Assembly: GCA_902492045.1 (NCBI GenBank)
Contig: CABUKB010000001.1
Location: 1-64,000, forward strand
Direction: 5' to 3'
DNA length: 64,000 nt
From: an uncultured Oscillospiraceae bacterium
GTDB taxonomy: Bacteria; Bacillota; Clostridia; Oscillospirales; Acutalibacteraceae
A program made the position numbers and the translations under genes. The notes under the pieces were generated by a model. The model was not told the DNA's origin, did no database searches, and saw only the letters and a program-made list of their open reading frames with translations. Shown one piece after another: positions 52,688-61,230 of this stretch (positions are counted from its first letter, which is position 1; each line of letters begins with the position of its first letter).

Positions 52688-54534
52688 TGGAGAACAAGGA
52701 ATACGGAAACCATGCTCCGAAGCGCGGTCCCATGCCCCGAGGCCCGATGGGCGGGAGAATGGGCCGGGGCGCCGGCGAAAAAGCGAAGGATTTTACCGGC
52801 ACCTGGAAAAAGCTGCTGCTCTACTGTAAAAAGTATCTTCCCGCTATCCTGATCGCGTTGGTGTGTGCCGTCGCCGGCACGGTTTTCACCCTGATCGGGC
52901 CGGATAAACTCTCAGAGTTGACCAAAGTGATCACGGACGGCCTGGCCTCCAGCATCAACCTGGAGTCGGTGACCCGAATCGGCTTTACGCTGGTAGCGTT
53001 TTACGTTGTCGGCGCGCTGCTTTCCCTGCTGCAGCATTTCATCATGGCGACGATTACACAGAGGGTTTCCCAACGGATGCGAAGCGATATTTCGCGCAAG
53101 ATCCATCGGCTGCCCATGTGGTTTTATAACCGCACCAGCACCGGCGATGTCCTGTCCCGGGTGACCAACGACGTGGATACCATCTCCCAGTCGTTGAACC
53201 AGAGCATCGGCAACCTGATTTCGGCGGTCACGCTCTTTCTCGGCTCCCTGATTATGATGCTGTCGACCAATTTGGTTATGACGCTTACGGCAGTGCTCTC
53301 AACTTTGATTGGATTTGCCCTGATGCTGTTCATCACAAAGCATTCTCAAAAATATTTCGTACGGCAGCAGAGGGATCTCGGTTTGCTCGACGGGCACGTA
53401 GAAGAGATTTTCGCCGGACATACGGTGGTCAAGGCGTACAACGGCGAGAAATCCTCCAAAAAGGTTTTTGACCAGCACAACGGCTCCCTTCGGGACAGCG
53501 CGTTTAAAGCCCAATGCATGGCCGGGATGATGCAGCCTCTGATGGGCTTTATCGGCAACCTGGGCTATGTGGCGGTATGCGTGGTGGGCGCGCTGCTCAC
53601 CATGAACGGTTCTATCGGCTTTGAGGTTATTGTGGCGTTTATGATGTACGTTCGCTATTTCACCCAGCCACTCAGCCAGATGGCTCAGGCGGTGCAGACC
53701 CTGCAGTCGGGTGCCGCTGCCGGCGAGCGTGTCTTCGAATTTCTGGAAGCCGAAGAGATGGAAGACGAAAGCGCCAAAACGAAAAAGCTGGAGAAGGTCC
53801 GTGGCGAAGTGGATTTCCGCCATGTCCGGTTCGGCTACGAGGATTCCGACCGGGTAATCATCCACGATTTCTCCGCCGAGGCCAAACCGGGACAAAAGAT
53901 CGCCATTGTCGGCCCCACCGGCGCCGGCAAGACCACCATGGTCAACCTGCTGATGCGCTTCCACGAGTTGCAGGATGGGGAGATCCGGATCGACGGCGTG
54001 CCCACAAAGGAACTCACGCGGGAGAATGTTCATGACCAGTTCTGCATGGTGCTTCAGGATACGTGGATGTTCGAGGGGACTGTGCGGGAAAACCTGGTGT
54101 ACAACAATCAGAATGTAACCGATGAACAAATGAAAACCGCCTGCAAAGCGGTAGGGCTGGACCACTTTATCCGCACGCTGCCCAAGGGATATGATACGGT
54201 GCTCAACGACCAGGTCAATCTCTCTCAGGGCCAGAAGCAGCAGCTTACCATCGCCCGGGCGATGATCGCCAATAAGCCGATGCTGATTCTGGATGAAGCG
54301 ACCAGTTCGGTGGACACCCGGACGGAACTGCAGATTCAAAACGCCATGGATCAGCTGATGAAGGGACGCACCTCTTTTGTAATTGCCCACCGGCTCTCCA
54401 CTATCAAGAACGCCGATCTGATCCTGGTGCTGAAAGACGGAGATATCATAGAAAAGGGTACCCACGAGGAACTGCTCCAGAAGGGTGGCTTCTATGCGGA
54501 CCTTTACAACAGCCAGTTTGAACAGTCTGCCTGA
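52687..54534 (+). CDS. ABC exporter half-transporter (catalytic partner)
   Basis: A 615-residue exporter half with a Gly/Pro/Arg-rich N-terminal tail (residues 10-35, RGPMPRGPMGGRMGRG), six membrane helices (about 50-340) and an ATPase. Walker A is GPTGAGKTT, the signature is LSQGQKQQL, and Walker B is MLILDEATSSVD with catalytic Glu. It completes a TM287/288-like heterodimer with the preceding gene. The start is set by AAAGGAGGAATT within the end of the upstream gene. Confidence 0.93.
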   Translation: MENKEYGNHAPKRGPMPRGPMGGRMGRGAGEKAKDFTGTWKKLLLYCKKYLPAILIALVCAVAGTVFTLIGPDKLSELTKVITDGLASSINLESVTRIGFTLVAFYVVGALLSLLQHFIMATITQRVSQRMRSDISRKIHRLPMWFYNRTSTGDVLSRVTNDVDTISQSLNQSIGNLISAVTLFLGSLIMMLSTNLVMTLTAVLSTLIGFALMLFITKHSQKYFVRQQRDLGLLDGHVEEIFAGHTVVKAYNGEKSSKKVFDQHNGSLRDSAFKAQCMAGMMQPLMGFIGNLGYVAVCVVGALLTMNGSIGFEVIVAFMMYVRYFTQPLSQMAQAVQTLQSGAAAGERVFEFLEAEEMEDESAKTKKLEKVRGEVDFRHVRFGYEDSDRVIIHDFSAEAKPGQKIAIVGPTGAGKTTMVNLLMRFHELQDGEIRIDGVPTKELTRENVHDQFCMVLQDTWMFEGTVRENLVYNNQNVTDEQMKTACKAVGLDHFIRTLPKGYDTVLNDQVNLSQGQKQQLTIARAMIANKPMLILDEATSSVDTRTELQIQNAMDQLMKGRTSFVIAHRLSTIKNADLILVLKDGDIIEKGTHEELLQKGGFYADLYNSQFEQSA

Positions 54535-54624
54535 CGGCACACAATCAAACCCCCAAATACGTAGACCTCCATATGCAGCGTTTTGCCGCAGAACAGGGGG
54601 TAGAAAAGGGAGGAGAGTTTTACC

Positions 54625-55233
54625 ATGAAGTATGGTTATATTACCATCGAGCGGGAGTATGGAAGCGCGGGGACGATCATTGCCCGCCGGCTGGCGGAGG
54701 TCTGCAGCATTCCCTGTTACGGGCAGGAGATTCTAGAGGCTGTCGCGGATAAATTTTCCGCTTCGGTGGACAGCATCAACCGGTACGAAGAAAGTGCTTC
54801 CACCAGCCTTCTGTACACCATATCGCTGATCGGGCAGGTCAGCGCCGGCGGAACGGCCTCTCTTTCGCCGGAAGCGAGAGTCTTTATGGAAGAGCAAGCT
54901 GAAATCCGCCGTCTGGCGAATAACGGGCCCGCTGTTTTCTTGGGGCACTGCGCCTGCGAAGCACTGAAAAACCGAAAGGGTGTTTTAAAAATATTCATCT
55001 GTGCCAGCGAGGAGGATAAAAGGCAACGCATTATCCAGGATTACGGTATTGAAAAATCCCGGGTGGATCATGTGCGCAGGCAGTTTGATAAAAAACGGGC
55101 CAATTACTATTTTGCCAATACAGCAAGGCGTTGGGAGGATTTCAGAGGTTATGATATGGTACTGAATTCGTCTAATCTCGGAATCGAGGGATGCGTGACG
55201 GCGATTCAGGGATTGGTAAAACACGTGGAATAA
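54625..55233 (+). CDS. Cytidylate kinase-like family protein
   Basis: A 202-residue P-loop protein of the cytidylate-kinase-like family. The N-terminal ITIEREYGSAGTIIARRLAE replaces the classical GxxGxGK loop, as in other members of this family. Also visible are FLGHCACEAL, KIFICASEEDKRQRI and DKKRANYYF, where a lid would fold. A true CMP kinase role is doubtful; the substrate is unknown. GGGAGGAG precedes the ATG. It is 90 bp downstream of the ABC genes, possibly cotranscribed. Confidence 0.87.
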   Translation: MKYGYITIEREYGSAGTIIARRLAEVCSIPCYGQEILEAVADKFSASVDSINRYEESASTSLLYTISLIGQVSAGGTASLSPEARVFMEEQAEIRRLANNGPAVFLGHCACEALKNRKGVLKIFICASEEDKRQRIIQDYGIEKSRVDHVRRQFDKKRANYYFANTARRWEDFRGYDMVLNSSNLGIEGCVTAIQGLVKHVE

Positions 55234-55675
55234 GACGGGAAGTATGGACTCTGCGGACTAACCCCGAGCATAGTTGGGGAAAGTTCAGATGACAGTGGTA
55301 TGCCGCATCCGGCAAATAAGCGGGTCGGCGGAAACCAACGGGGCGCTCACCAACGGCGGCTCCCCGCCCCGGCCATTTTTCCTCCTCTGAAGGGGCAAAC
55401 GAAGTATGGCAAGTTCGAGCTCTGGCCGGCGCAGCGGTATATGAGTACCGTGAGCGAGTGCAGGAGTCGTGCGATCTGACATTGTGCATAGGCGCTCCAC
55501 CGCAATAAAAACGCGGCCGTATCTTTGGGATACCGGCTGCGTTTTTATTTTACATAACCTGTCGAATTCACTTTCATAATTCGCAAACATTTCTGAATCA
55601 ATTCAGTAACGCCAGGACTTTAGAATCCAGACATCCAGTGAGAAATCACAAAAAATCAAATGGAGGCTGTCTGTT
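55234..55675. other. 442-bp gap, GC-rich, ending in a terminator
   Basis: No gene is supported. The first 260 bp are GC-rich and can form small hairpins (CCCCGAGCATAGTTGGGG, CGGCGGCTCCCCG) but give no recognisable RNA. At 55506-55551 AAAAACGC...GCGTTTTTATTTT forms a clear terminator. From 55552 the sequence is AT-rich and should hold the promoter of the small membrane-protein genes, though I see no strong match. Confidence 0.6.
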
Positions 55676-56047
55676 ATGCAAAAAAAGAATTTCGTATCCA
55701 TGATTATGGGAACCATCGGTGGGATCCTGTTTGCCATCGGCATGTGCATGTGCCTGTTGCCGGAGTGGAATGCGTTTAACCAGGGCGTCGTCATCGCCGC
55801 GATAGGTGCGGCAGTGCTTCTCATTATGCTGATGGTCCGCCGCAAAATGGAGGGCAAGGCCATTATCGTCAAGCTTTCGGGTAAGACCATAGGTTCCATT
55901 CTGCTGGGTATCGTTGGCGCTCTGACGCTGGGCCTCGGTATGTGCATGGTGATGGTGTGGAGCATGCTGATTCCCGGAATCCTGGTTGGCGTAGTCGGCA
56001 TTGTGCTTCTGCTCTGCCTGATTCCCCTGATCAAGGGCTTAAAGTAA
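55676..56047 (+). CDS. Small membrane protein with four helices
   Basis: A 123-residue membrane protein. Two helix pairs are separated by a basic loop (VRRKMEGKAIIVKLSGK, about 60-76). The second half (IGSILLGIVGALTLGLGMCMVMVWSM, then PGILVGVVGIVLL) closely resembles the membrane part of the protein at 59520-59897, indicating a duplicated module flanking a two-component system. GGAGG lies 9 bp before the ATG. The function is unknown. Confidence 0.82.
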   Translation: MQKKNFVSMIMGTIGGILFAIGMCMCLLPEWNAFNQGVVIAAIGAAVLLIMLMVRRKMEGKAIIVKLSGKTIGSILLGIVGALTLGLGMCMVMVWSMLIPGILVGVVGIVLLLCLIPLIKGLK

Positions 56048-56060
56048 GGAGGAAAAACAG

Positions 56061-56162
56061 ATGACAAAGTTTCTGATTCCTACAGTGACCGGCGTGGCCG
56101 CGCTGGCCGGTATGGCAGTGGCAGTGGTCGGCTTTGTGCGCAGGCACATAAGAACTTACTAA
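56061..56162 (+). CDS. 33-residue single-span membrane peptide
   Basis: A 33-codon ORF directly after the previous gene, with AAGGAGG 8 bp upstream: MTKFLIPTVTGVAALAG, then MAVAVVGFVRRHIRTY. One hydrophobic span is followed by a basic tail. Its own strong ribosome-binding site and the tight spacing (13 bp to the gene before, 15 bp to the gene after) argue that it is real. Confidence 0.75.
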   Translation: MTKFLIPTVTGVAALAGMAVAVVGFVRRHIRTY

Positions 56163-56177
56163 GGAGGCGGTTTTATC

Positions 56178-56444
56178 ATGGCAAAATCCAAGCTGGTAAA
56201 GGTGACCGAAAAGATCGCCGAAGGCGTAGTTGGCGGATACAAAAAAATGGAAGACGGCGTGGTCGGCGGCTATAAGAAGATCGAGGAAGGCGTCGTCAGC
56301 GGGTTTACAAAAATGACTGATCAATTTGTGGGGCAGTTCCTGACCAAAGAAGGCGAAACCGTGAAGGAGGCCAAAAAAAGGCTTGCCGGGGAACAGGCCG
56401 CCCGGGAAGCTGTCGCGGAGGCAAACGCCGGGAAGAAGGATTGA
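56178..56444 (+). CDS. Small repeat-containing hydrophilic protein
   Basis: An 88-residue protein with three tandem repeats of about 11 residues (EGVVGGYKKME, DGVVGGYKKIE, EGVVSGFTKMT) followed by a charged, Ala-rich tail. No signal peptide or membrane span is present. The repeats would form an amphipathic helix, perhaps associating with membrane or with the small membrane proteins encoded just upstream. AAGGAGG precedes the ATG. The family is not recognised with confidence. Confidence 0.8.
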   Translation: MAKSKLVKVTEKIAEGVVGGYKKMEDGVVGGYKKIEEGVVSGFTKMTDQFVGQFLTKEGETVKEAKKRLAGEQAAREAVAEANAGKKD

Positions 56445-56460
56445 TTCGGAGGGTGGAGAC

Positions 56461-56494
56461 GGGAAAGCGGCATTGCCAGGTGATGCCGCTTTCC
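56461..56494 (+). terminator. Hairpin after the small-protein operon
   Basis: GGGAAAGCGGCAT pairs with ATGCCGCTTTCCC around an 8-nt loop, 16 bp after the stop codon. The following T-run is weak. Confidence 0.6.
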
Positions 56495-56502
56495 CTGCCG
56501 CT

Positions 56503-56531
56503 TTGGAACCCCTTGCCAGGTGTTGTATAAT
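56503..56531 (+). promoter_or_regulatory. Promoter of the second two-component operon
   Basis: TTGGAA (56503-56508), 17-bp spacer, TATAAT (56526-56531). About 250 bp of leader follow before the response regulator at 56788. A 66-codon ORF in that leader (56555-56755) lacks a good ribosome-binding site and is not supported. Confidence 0.7.
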
Positions 56532-56787
56532 GAGGGGGACAAACAAAGGCGTCAATGAGAAAGAGCAAAAATACCGTCCTCATTATACAGGACGGACGGC
56601 AGCCGGCCGGCAGAGACACCCATGGCGGCCGCAGATCGAGAAGACGGCGCATCTGGAGGGTTCTGCCGGCCTGGGGCGGGATATTTATTCCGATGACAAA
56701 GAAATCTTTTAAAGCCTGCCCAAACTTAAACAAAACGTTAACAACTCCATGTTAAAATATAAAAAATGCAGGGAGGCGCATGATGAG

Positions 56788-57462
56788 ATGTTTAAAATAT
56801 TAGTCGTGGAAGATGACAAGGAACTGAATCATGCCGTCTGCCATTTTTTGGGGCAAAACGGATACGAGGCCACCGGGTGTCTGGACGCCAATGCGGCCTA
56901 CGATGCCATGTACGGCGGTACCCTGTTTGACATGATCGTTTCCGATATCATGATGCCCGGTGTGGATGGCTTTGAATTTGCGCAAACCATACGGGAACAA
57001 AACCAGGAGATCCCCATTCTGTTCATGACGGCGCGGGATGATTTTTCCGCAAAACAGAAAGGTTTCAAGGCGGGAATCGACGATTACATGACCAAACCCA
57101 TCGACCTGGACGAATTGCTTTTGCACATCGGTGCATTGCTTCGCCGGGCGAAGATCGCCAGCAGCCGCAAGCTGGAAATTGGCAAGCTCCTGCTGGATGC
57201 GGACGAACACACCGCTTATCTGGACGGTGAGGAAGTCCCTCTGACCGTGCGGGAGTTTAATCTGATTTATAAACTCCTATCCTACCCGAAAAAAACCTTT
57301 ACCCGATCCCAGCTGATGGACGAATTCTGGGATGGGGATACCTCCTCCGGCCTGCGCACGGTGGACGTCTATATGACAAAGCTGCGGAACAAATTTTCAA
57401 AATGCAAGGACTTTGAGATCGTGACAGTCCATGGCCTGGGCTATAAGGCGGTGCTGAAATGA
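56788..57462 (+). CDS. OmpR-family response regulator
   Basis: A 224-residue regulator with a receiver domain (VVEDDKELN; phospho-acceptor Asp near 53 in MIVSDIMMPGVDG; MTKPIDLDE). A winged-helix domain follows (LTVREFNLIYKLLSYPKKTFTRSQLMDEFW). The start at 56788 follows GGGAGG; the in-frame upstream start has none. Its stop overlaps the kinase start by 4 bp. Sequence and layout are close to the regulator at 49954, so the two systems are probably paralogous. Confidence 0.93.
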   Translation: MFKILVVEDDKELNHAVCHFLGQNGYEATGCLDANAAYDAMYGGTLFDMIVSDIMMPGVDGFEFAQTIREQNQEIPILFMTARDDFSAKQKGFKAGIDDYMTKPIDLDELLLHIGALLRRAKIASSRKLEIGKLLLDADEHTAYLDGEEVPLTVREFNLIYKLLSYPKKTFTRSQLMDEFWDGDTSSGLRTVDVYMTKLRNKFSKCKDFEIVTVHGLGYKAVLK

Positions 57463-58556
57463 GACGGCTCCAAAAGGCGGAACGCTTTCGGCGAGGACTG
57501 CTGGCGCTGCGCAACTATCTGATCTTTTTTCTGACTTTATGTTTTGCCATCACCTGCTGTCTGCTCCTTTTTCTGCATGTATTTTCCCGGATGACCGGGA
57601 TTACGCTGCAGAAAGACCATATCGAGTCAGCCGCCAAACTGACCTTTATCAATATTGTTTTTTTGAGCCTGCTCTGCGCTTTCGTGGATTATCTGCGCCG
57701 GAAGGTTATGATTGACCGCCCTGTGAAGCATATTATCCGTGCCGCAGAGAAGGTGATGGATGGAGATTTTTCCGTACGGGTTGGGAAAATCCGCAGCATC
57801 GACCCAAACGACGGCTTTAATACCATCATTGATTACTTTAACCGTATGACGGAGGAATTGTCCCATATGGAGACCCTGCGGACGGATTTTATTGCCAACG
57901 TGTCCCACGAAATCAAAACACCGCTGGCGATCATGCAAAACTACGGGACCATGCTCCAGCAGCCGGATTTATCCGAGGAAAAGCGCCTGGAATACGCCAA
58001 GACCATTACGGATGCCTCCCGTCAACTGGCGGCTATGGTCACCAATATTCTGAAGCTGAACAAACTGGAAAATCAAAACCTGTATCCCGACACCAAAACC
58101 TATGATTTGGGAGAGCAGCTTTGCGAGTGTTTGCTGGGGTTTGAAGACCTGTGGGAAGACAAGAATCTGGATATCCAGACGGAAATTCAGGAAAATGTCC
58201 GTATCACAGCGGATCCGGAGATGTTGTCGCTGGTATGGAACAACCTGTTTTCAAACGCCGTTAAGTTCACGGAACCGGGCGGTACCGTTTCGCTGGTTCT
58301 GGAGACCCAGGGGGACCAAGCCGTGGTCAAGGTTTCGGACACCGGCTGCGGCATCAGCCAAGAGGTAGGAAATCATATTTTTGAAAAATTCTATCAGGGC
58401 GACACCTCACATGCCACCAAAGGAAACGGGCTGGGGCTGGCACTGGTAAAACGGGTGATTGATATCACTCGAGGGGATATTCAGGTGAACAGCGAGGTCG
58501 GCAAAGGCAGTACCTTTACGGTCAGACTCAGGAGGGAGATGGATGGAACGGTTTAA
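57459..58556 (+). CDS. Sensor histidine kinase (HAMP-HisKA type)
   Basis: A 365-residue kinase with two membrane segments (about 18-43 and 62-80) and a short extracytoplasmic loop. HAMP follows (about 85-140), then HisKA with His near 149 in NVSHEIKTPLAIM. The ATPase has NLFSNAVKFT, VSDTGCGIS and GNGLGLALVKRV. The short sensor loop again points to signal reception in or near the membrane. It overlaps the regulator upstream and the membrane-protein gene downstream (14 bp), so all three are translationally coupled. Confidence 0.93.
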   Translation: MRRLQKAERFRRGLLALRNYLIFFLTLCFAITCCLLLFLHVFSRMTGITLQKDHIESAAKLTFINIVFLSLLCAFVDYLRRKVMIDRPVKHIIRAAEKVMDGDFSVRVGKIRSIDPNDGFNTIIDYFNRMTEELSHMETLRTDFIANVSHEIKTPLAIMQNYGTMLQQPDLSEEKRLEYAKTITDASRQLAAMVTNILKLNKLENQNLYPDTKTYDLGEQLCECLLGFEDLWEDKNLDIQTEIQENVRITADPEMLSLVWNNLFSNAVKFTEPGGTVSLVLETQGDQAVVKVSDTGCGISQEVGNHIFEKFYQGDTSHATKGNGLGLALVKRVIDITRGDIQVNSEVGKGSTFTVRLRREMDGTV

Positions 58557-59454
58557 GAGAATTTTAAAAAAGCTGTTCTGCCTGCCGCCTCTTCCGACAA
58601 TGCTGATTGCGATACCCTCTTTTATTTTTGTATTTGTGATCCTTGGCACCGGGAACAAGTCCCCTCTTGCCTATGTGTCGTATGCCCTTTCTGCTTACGC
58701 AGTGATGATCACCTCAACGGGGATTGCGGGGATTATAGAGGCCGCAAAAAACGGGTGGGGTGAAATCCCTCTGCTGAAAAAGATCCGCAGCCATCCTCTG
58801 GGAAACAAACTACTGGGAGATGTTGTTTTCCGCTCGGAGGTCACCCTTCGCGGCGGACTTGTGATGAACCTGCTGTACGCCGCGTTGAACATGTATTCCG
58901 GTGTGCGGTATCAATCCGCCTGGTTTGTATCGCTGGCGTTCTATTATATTTTGCTGTCGGTTATGCGGGGGCTTCTGGTTGGCCGGATTCACAAGACGCC
59001 TGTGGGTCAGGATATTTCGTCTGAACTGCGCAGCTACCGCACCTGCGGAATCGTACTGCTGTTGATGAACCAGGCACTGGCTGGCATTGTGATCTACATC
59101 GTAAACCAGAACCGGGGATTTACTTATTCCGGTGTTTTGATCTACGCCATGGCCGCGTATACCTTTTATATTACGATTTCAGCCATCGTTAACGTAGTAA
59201 AATTCCGAAAACGGGGCAGTCCCATCCTGTCGGCGGCGAAGGTCATCAGCCTGACGGCGGCGCTGGTGTCCATGCTGGCGCTGGAAACCGCTATGCTGGC
59301 TCAATTTGGAGAAAATCAGCCGGAGTTCCGGCGCATGATGACCGGTGCGTCCGGTGGCGCGGTATGCGTGTTTGTGCTGGGAATGGCCGTCTATATGATC
59401 GTCCGGTCAACCAATCAGTTAAAAAAGCTCCGGTTTCATCATTCAGAAACATAG
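58543..59454 (+). CDS. Polytopic membrane protein of unknown function
   Basis: A 303-residue membrane protein with about eight helices and short basic loops. The start overlaps the kinase end, with GGAGGGAG just upstream. No known transporter motif was recognised. Tight coupling to the kinase suggests either the sensor partner or the effector of this two-component system. Confidence 0.82.
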   Translation: MERFKRILKKLFCLPPLPTMLIAIPSFIFVFVILGTGNKSPLAYVSYALSAYAVMITSTGIAGIIEAAKNGWGEIPLLKKIRSHPLGNKLLGDVVFRSEVTLRGGLVMNLLYAALNMYSGVRYQSAWFVSLAFYYILLSVMRGLLVGRIHKTPVGQDISSELRSYRTCGIVLLLMNQALAGIVIYIVNQNRGFTYSGVLIYAMAAYTFYITISAIVNVVKFRKRGSPILSAAKVISLTAALVSMLALETAMLAQFGENQPEFRRMMTGASGGAVCVFVLGMAVYMIVRSTNQLKKLRFHHSET

Positions 59455-59519
59455 GGTTATTTTTTAAAATACCCATCATGTAAGATACCGATATATGCTA
59501 AAAACAGGAGGTCACCGCC

Positions 59520-59897
59520 ATGAGCGAAAAAAAGGATACATTCCATTTCAGCTATTCGGCAAAGCAGCAGGAGGAAATCCGGAAGATTCGGGAAAAGTAT
59601 ATCCCGAAAGAGGAAAATAAGATGGACCAGTTGCGGCGGCTGGATGAAAGCGCCACAAAACCCGGCACCATCGCCGCTGTGACGGTGGGGATTCTTGGCA
59701 CCCTGCTTCTCGGCATTGGTATGTGCTGTACGATGGTCTGGGCCGAGACGCTGTTCGTTCCCGGCGTAATCATCGGTTTAGTTGGGATTGCCGTTGTAAT
59801 TGCCGCATACCCGGTTTATAACCGCATCACCAAAAAGCGCCGTGAGAAACTGGCTCCGGAAATTATACGGCTCACCGATGAGTTGTCTCAGCAATAA
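59520..59897 (+). CDS. Small membrane protein with cytoplasmic N-terminal region
   Basis: A 125-residue protein. A charged helical N-terminus (about 1-45, QQEEIRKIREKYIPKEENK) is followed by two membrane helices (IAAVTVGILGTLLLGIGMCC, then FVPGVIIGLVGIAVV) and a basic helical tail. The membrane part is paralogous to the C-terminal half of the protein at 55676-56047. A near-perfect AGGAGGTCACC precedes the ATG. Likely part of the same regulon; function unknown. Confidence 0.82.
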   Translation: MSEKKDTFHFSYSAKQQEEIRKIREKYIPKEENKMDQLRRLDESATKPGTIAAVTVGILGTLLLGIGMCCTMVWAETLFVPGVIIGLVGIAVVIAAYPVYNRITKKRREKLAPEIIRLTDELSQQ

Positions 59898-60133
59898 AGT
59901 TCTCATCGGCAAGATGCTTCACGCTCTAAAAGAATGGAAAACGGAAAGTATTAATCGTCATTTTGAGTACCGTTAAAGTCACGGGCTTTGCAGACGGCGC
60001 AGCCCAACCAGGAGGATGTGGCCAATATCAAAGGGCCGGTGGTCTGCTTTTGCGGACAGGGAAGGTTGGAGCCTGGCGAAGCAGAATCGGGTTGACAACC
60101 TGCCGGCCTACAATGGGCGCCGTAAACGGCAAA
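59898..60133. other. Intergenic stretch without recognised feature
   Basis: Between the small membrane-protein gene and the convergent GGGtGRT gene the sequence is mixed in composition. It has minor self-complementary patches (GCCGGTGGTC, CCGGCC) but no gene or RNA that I can support. Confidence 0.5.
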
Positions 60134-60177
60134 AAAACAGGGCCTTCCGTTGACCAAACATCGGAAGGCCCTGTTTT
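60134..60177. terminator. Bidirectional terminator
   Basis: AAAACAGGGCCTTCCG pairs perfectly with CGGAAGGCCCTGTTTT (16 bp, 12-nt loop), with A and T runs outside. It ends the minus-strand GGGtGRT operon. Confidence 0.9.
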
Positions 60178-60209
60178 ATAAACATCCTGATTTTATGCGC
60201 CTTCGCGCC

Positions 60210-61217
60210 TTATTTCAGCGCCTCGGACACCGCCACGGCGCAGGCGACGGTGGCGCCGACCATAGGGTTGTTGCCCATACCGATGAGGCCCATCATCTCC
60301 ACGTGAGCTGGGACCGACGACGAACCCGCAAACTGAGCATCGCCGTGCATGCGGCCCATCGAGTCGGTCAGGCCGTAGGATGCCGGACCGGCCGCCACAT
60401 TGTCGGGATGCAGGGTACGGCCCGTACCGCCGCCGGACGCGACTGAAAAATATTTTTTGCCGTTTTCAATTGCCCACTTTTTATACGTACCGGCCACCAA
60501 ATGCTGAAAGCGCGTCGGATTGGTCGAGTTTCCGGTAATCGACACCTCAACGCTCTCATGCTGCATAATCGCCACGCCTTCGAGGACATCGTTGGCGCCG
60601 TAGCATTTGACCTTGGCCCGCTCGCCGTCGGAAAACGCTTTTTCCTCCACAACCTTCAGCTCGTCCGCATGAAAATCATAGGTGGTCTCCACATAGGTAA
60701 ACCCGTTAATCCGGCTGATGATATAAGCGGCATCCTTGCCCAGGCCGTTCAAGATCACGCGCAGGGGCTTTTTTCTCACCTTGTTGGCCGTGCGGGCAAT
60801 ACCGATAGCGCCCTCCGCAGCCGCAAAGGATTCGTGGCCGGCCAGGAATGCGAAACACCCGGTCTCTTCACTGAGCAGCATTTTGCCGAGATTGCCGTGG
60901 CCAAGGCCCACCTTGCGCTGTTCGGCCACCGAACCCGGTACACAAAACGCCTGGAGCCCTTCGCCGATGACGGCAGAGGCTTCCGCCGCATCCTTGGTTC
61001 CACGCTTGAGCGCCAGAGCTACGCCCAAGGTATACGCCCACACCGCGTTTTCAAACGCGATGGGCTGTACCCCCTTGACAATGGCGTCCACGTCCACTCC
61101 CTTGGACAAACACAGTTCCCGGCAGTCTTCCAGGCTGCCCAACTGATTTTGGGCGAGAAACGTTTCGATTTTTTCGATCCGCCGGTCCTTGCCTTCGAAT
61201 TTCACATCGTTTGCCAT
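60210..61217 (-). CDS. GGGtGRT protein
   Basis: A 335-residue protein of the GGGtGRT family, named for the motif visible here as SGGGTGRTLHPDNVAAGPASYG (shown in part). Other conserved stretches are GHGNLGKMLLSEETGCFAFLAGHESFAAAEGAIG and GLIGMGNNPMVGATVACAVAV. Its biochemical role is not established. It typically sits next to an IscU/NifU-like protein, as here (13 bp downstream of it). The start at 61217 follows AAGGAGG; the longer in-frame reading runs into the neighbouring gene. Confidence 0.92.
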   Translation of the reverse strand: MANDVKFEGKDRRIEKIETFLAQNQLGSLEDCRELCLSKGVDVDAIVKGVQPIAFENAVWAYTLGVALALKRGTKDAAEASAVIGEGLQAFCVPGSVAEQRKVGLGHGNLGKMLLSEETGCFAFLAGHESFAAAEGAIGIARTANKVRKKPLRVILNGLGKDAAYIISRINGFTYVETTYDFHADELKVVEEKAFSDGERAKVKCYGANDVLEGVAIMQHESVEVSITGNSTNPTRFQHLVAGTYKKWAIENGKKYFSVASGGGTGRTLHPDNVAAGPASYGLTDSMGRMHGDAQFAGSSSVPAHVEMMGLIGMGNNPMVGATVACAVAVSEALK

Positions 61218-61230
61218 TTGCGTGTCCTCC

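Noticed and set aside
56555..56755. 66-codon plus-strand frame in the leader of the second two-component operon
   Set aside because: Weak ribosome-binding site, no domain and an Arg-rich out-of-frame-like composition; kept only as a low possibility in the promoter entry.
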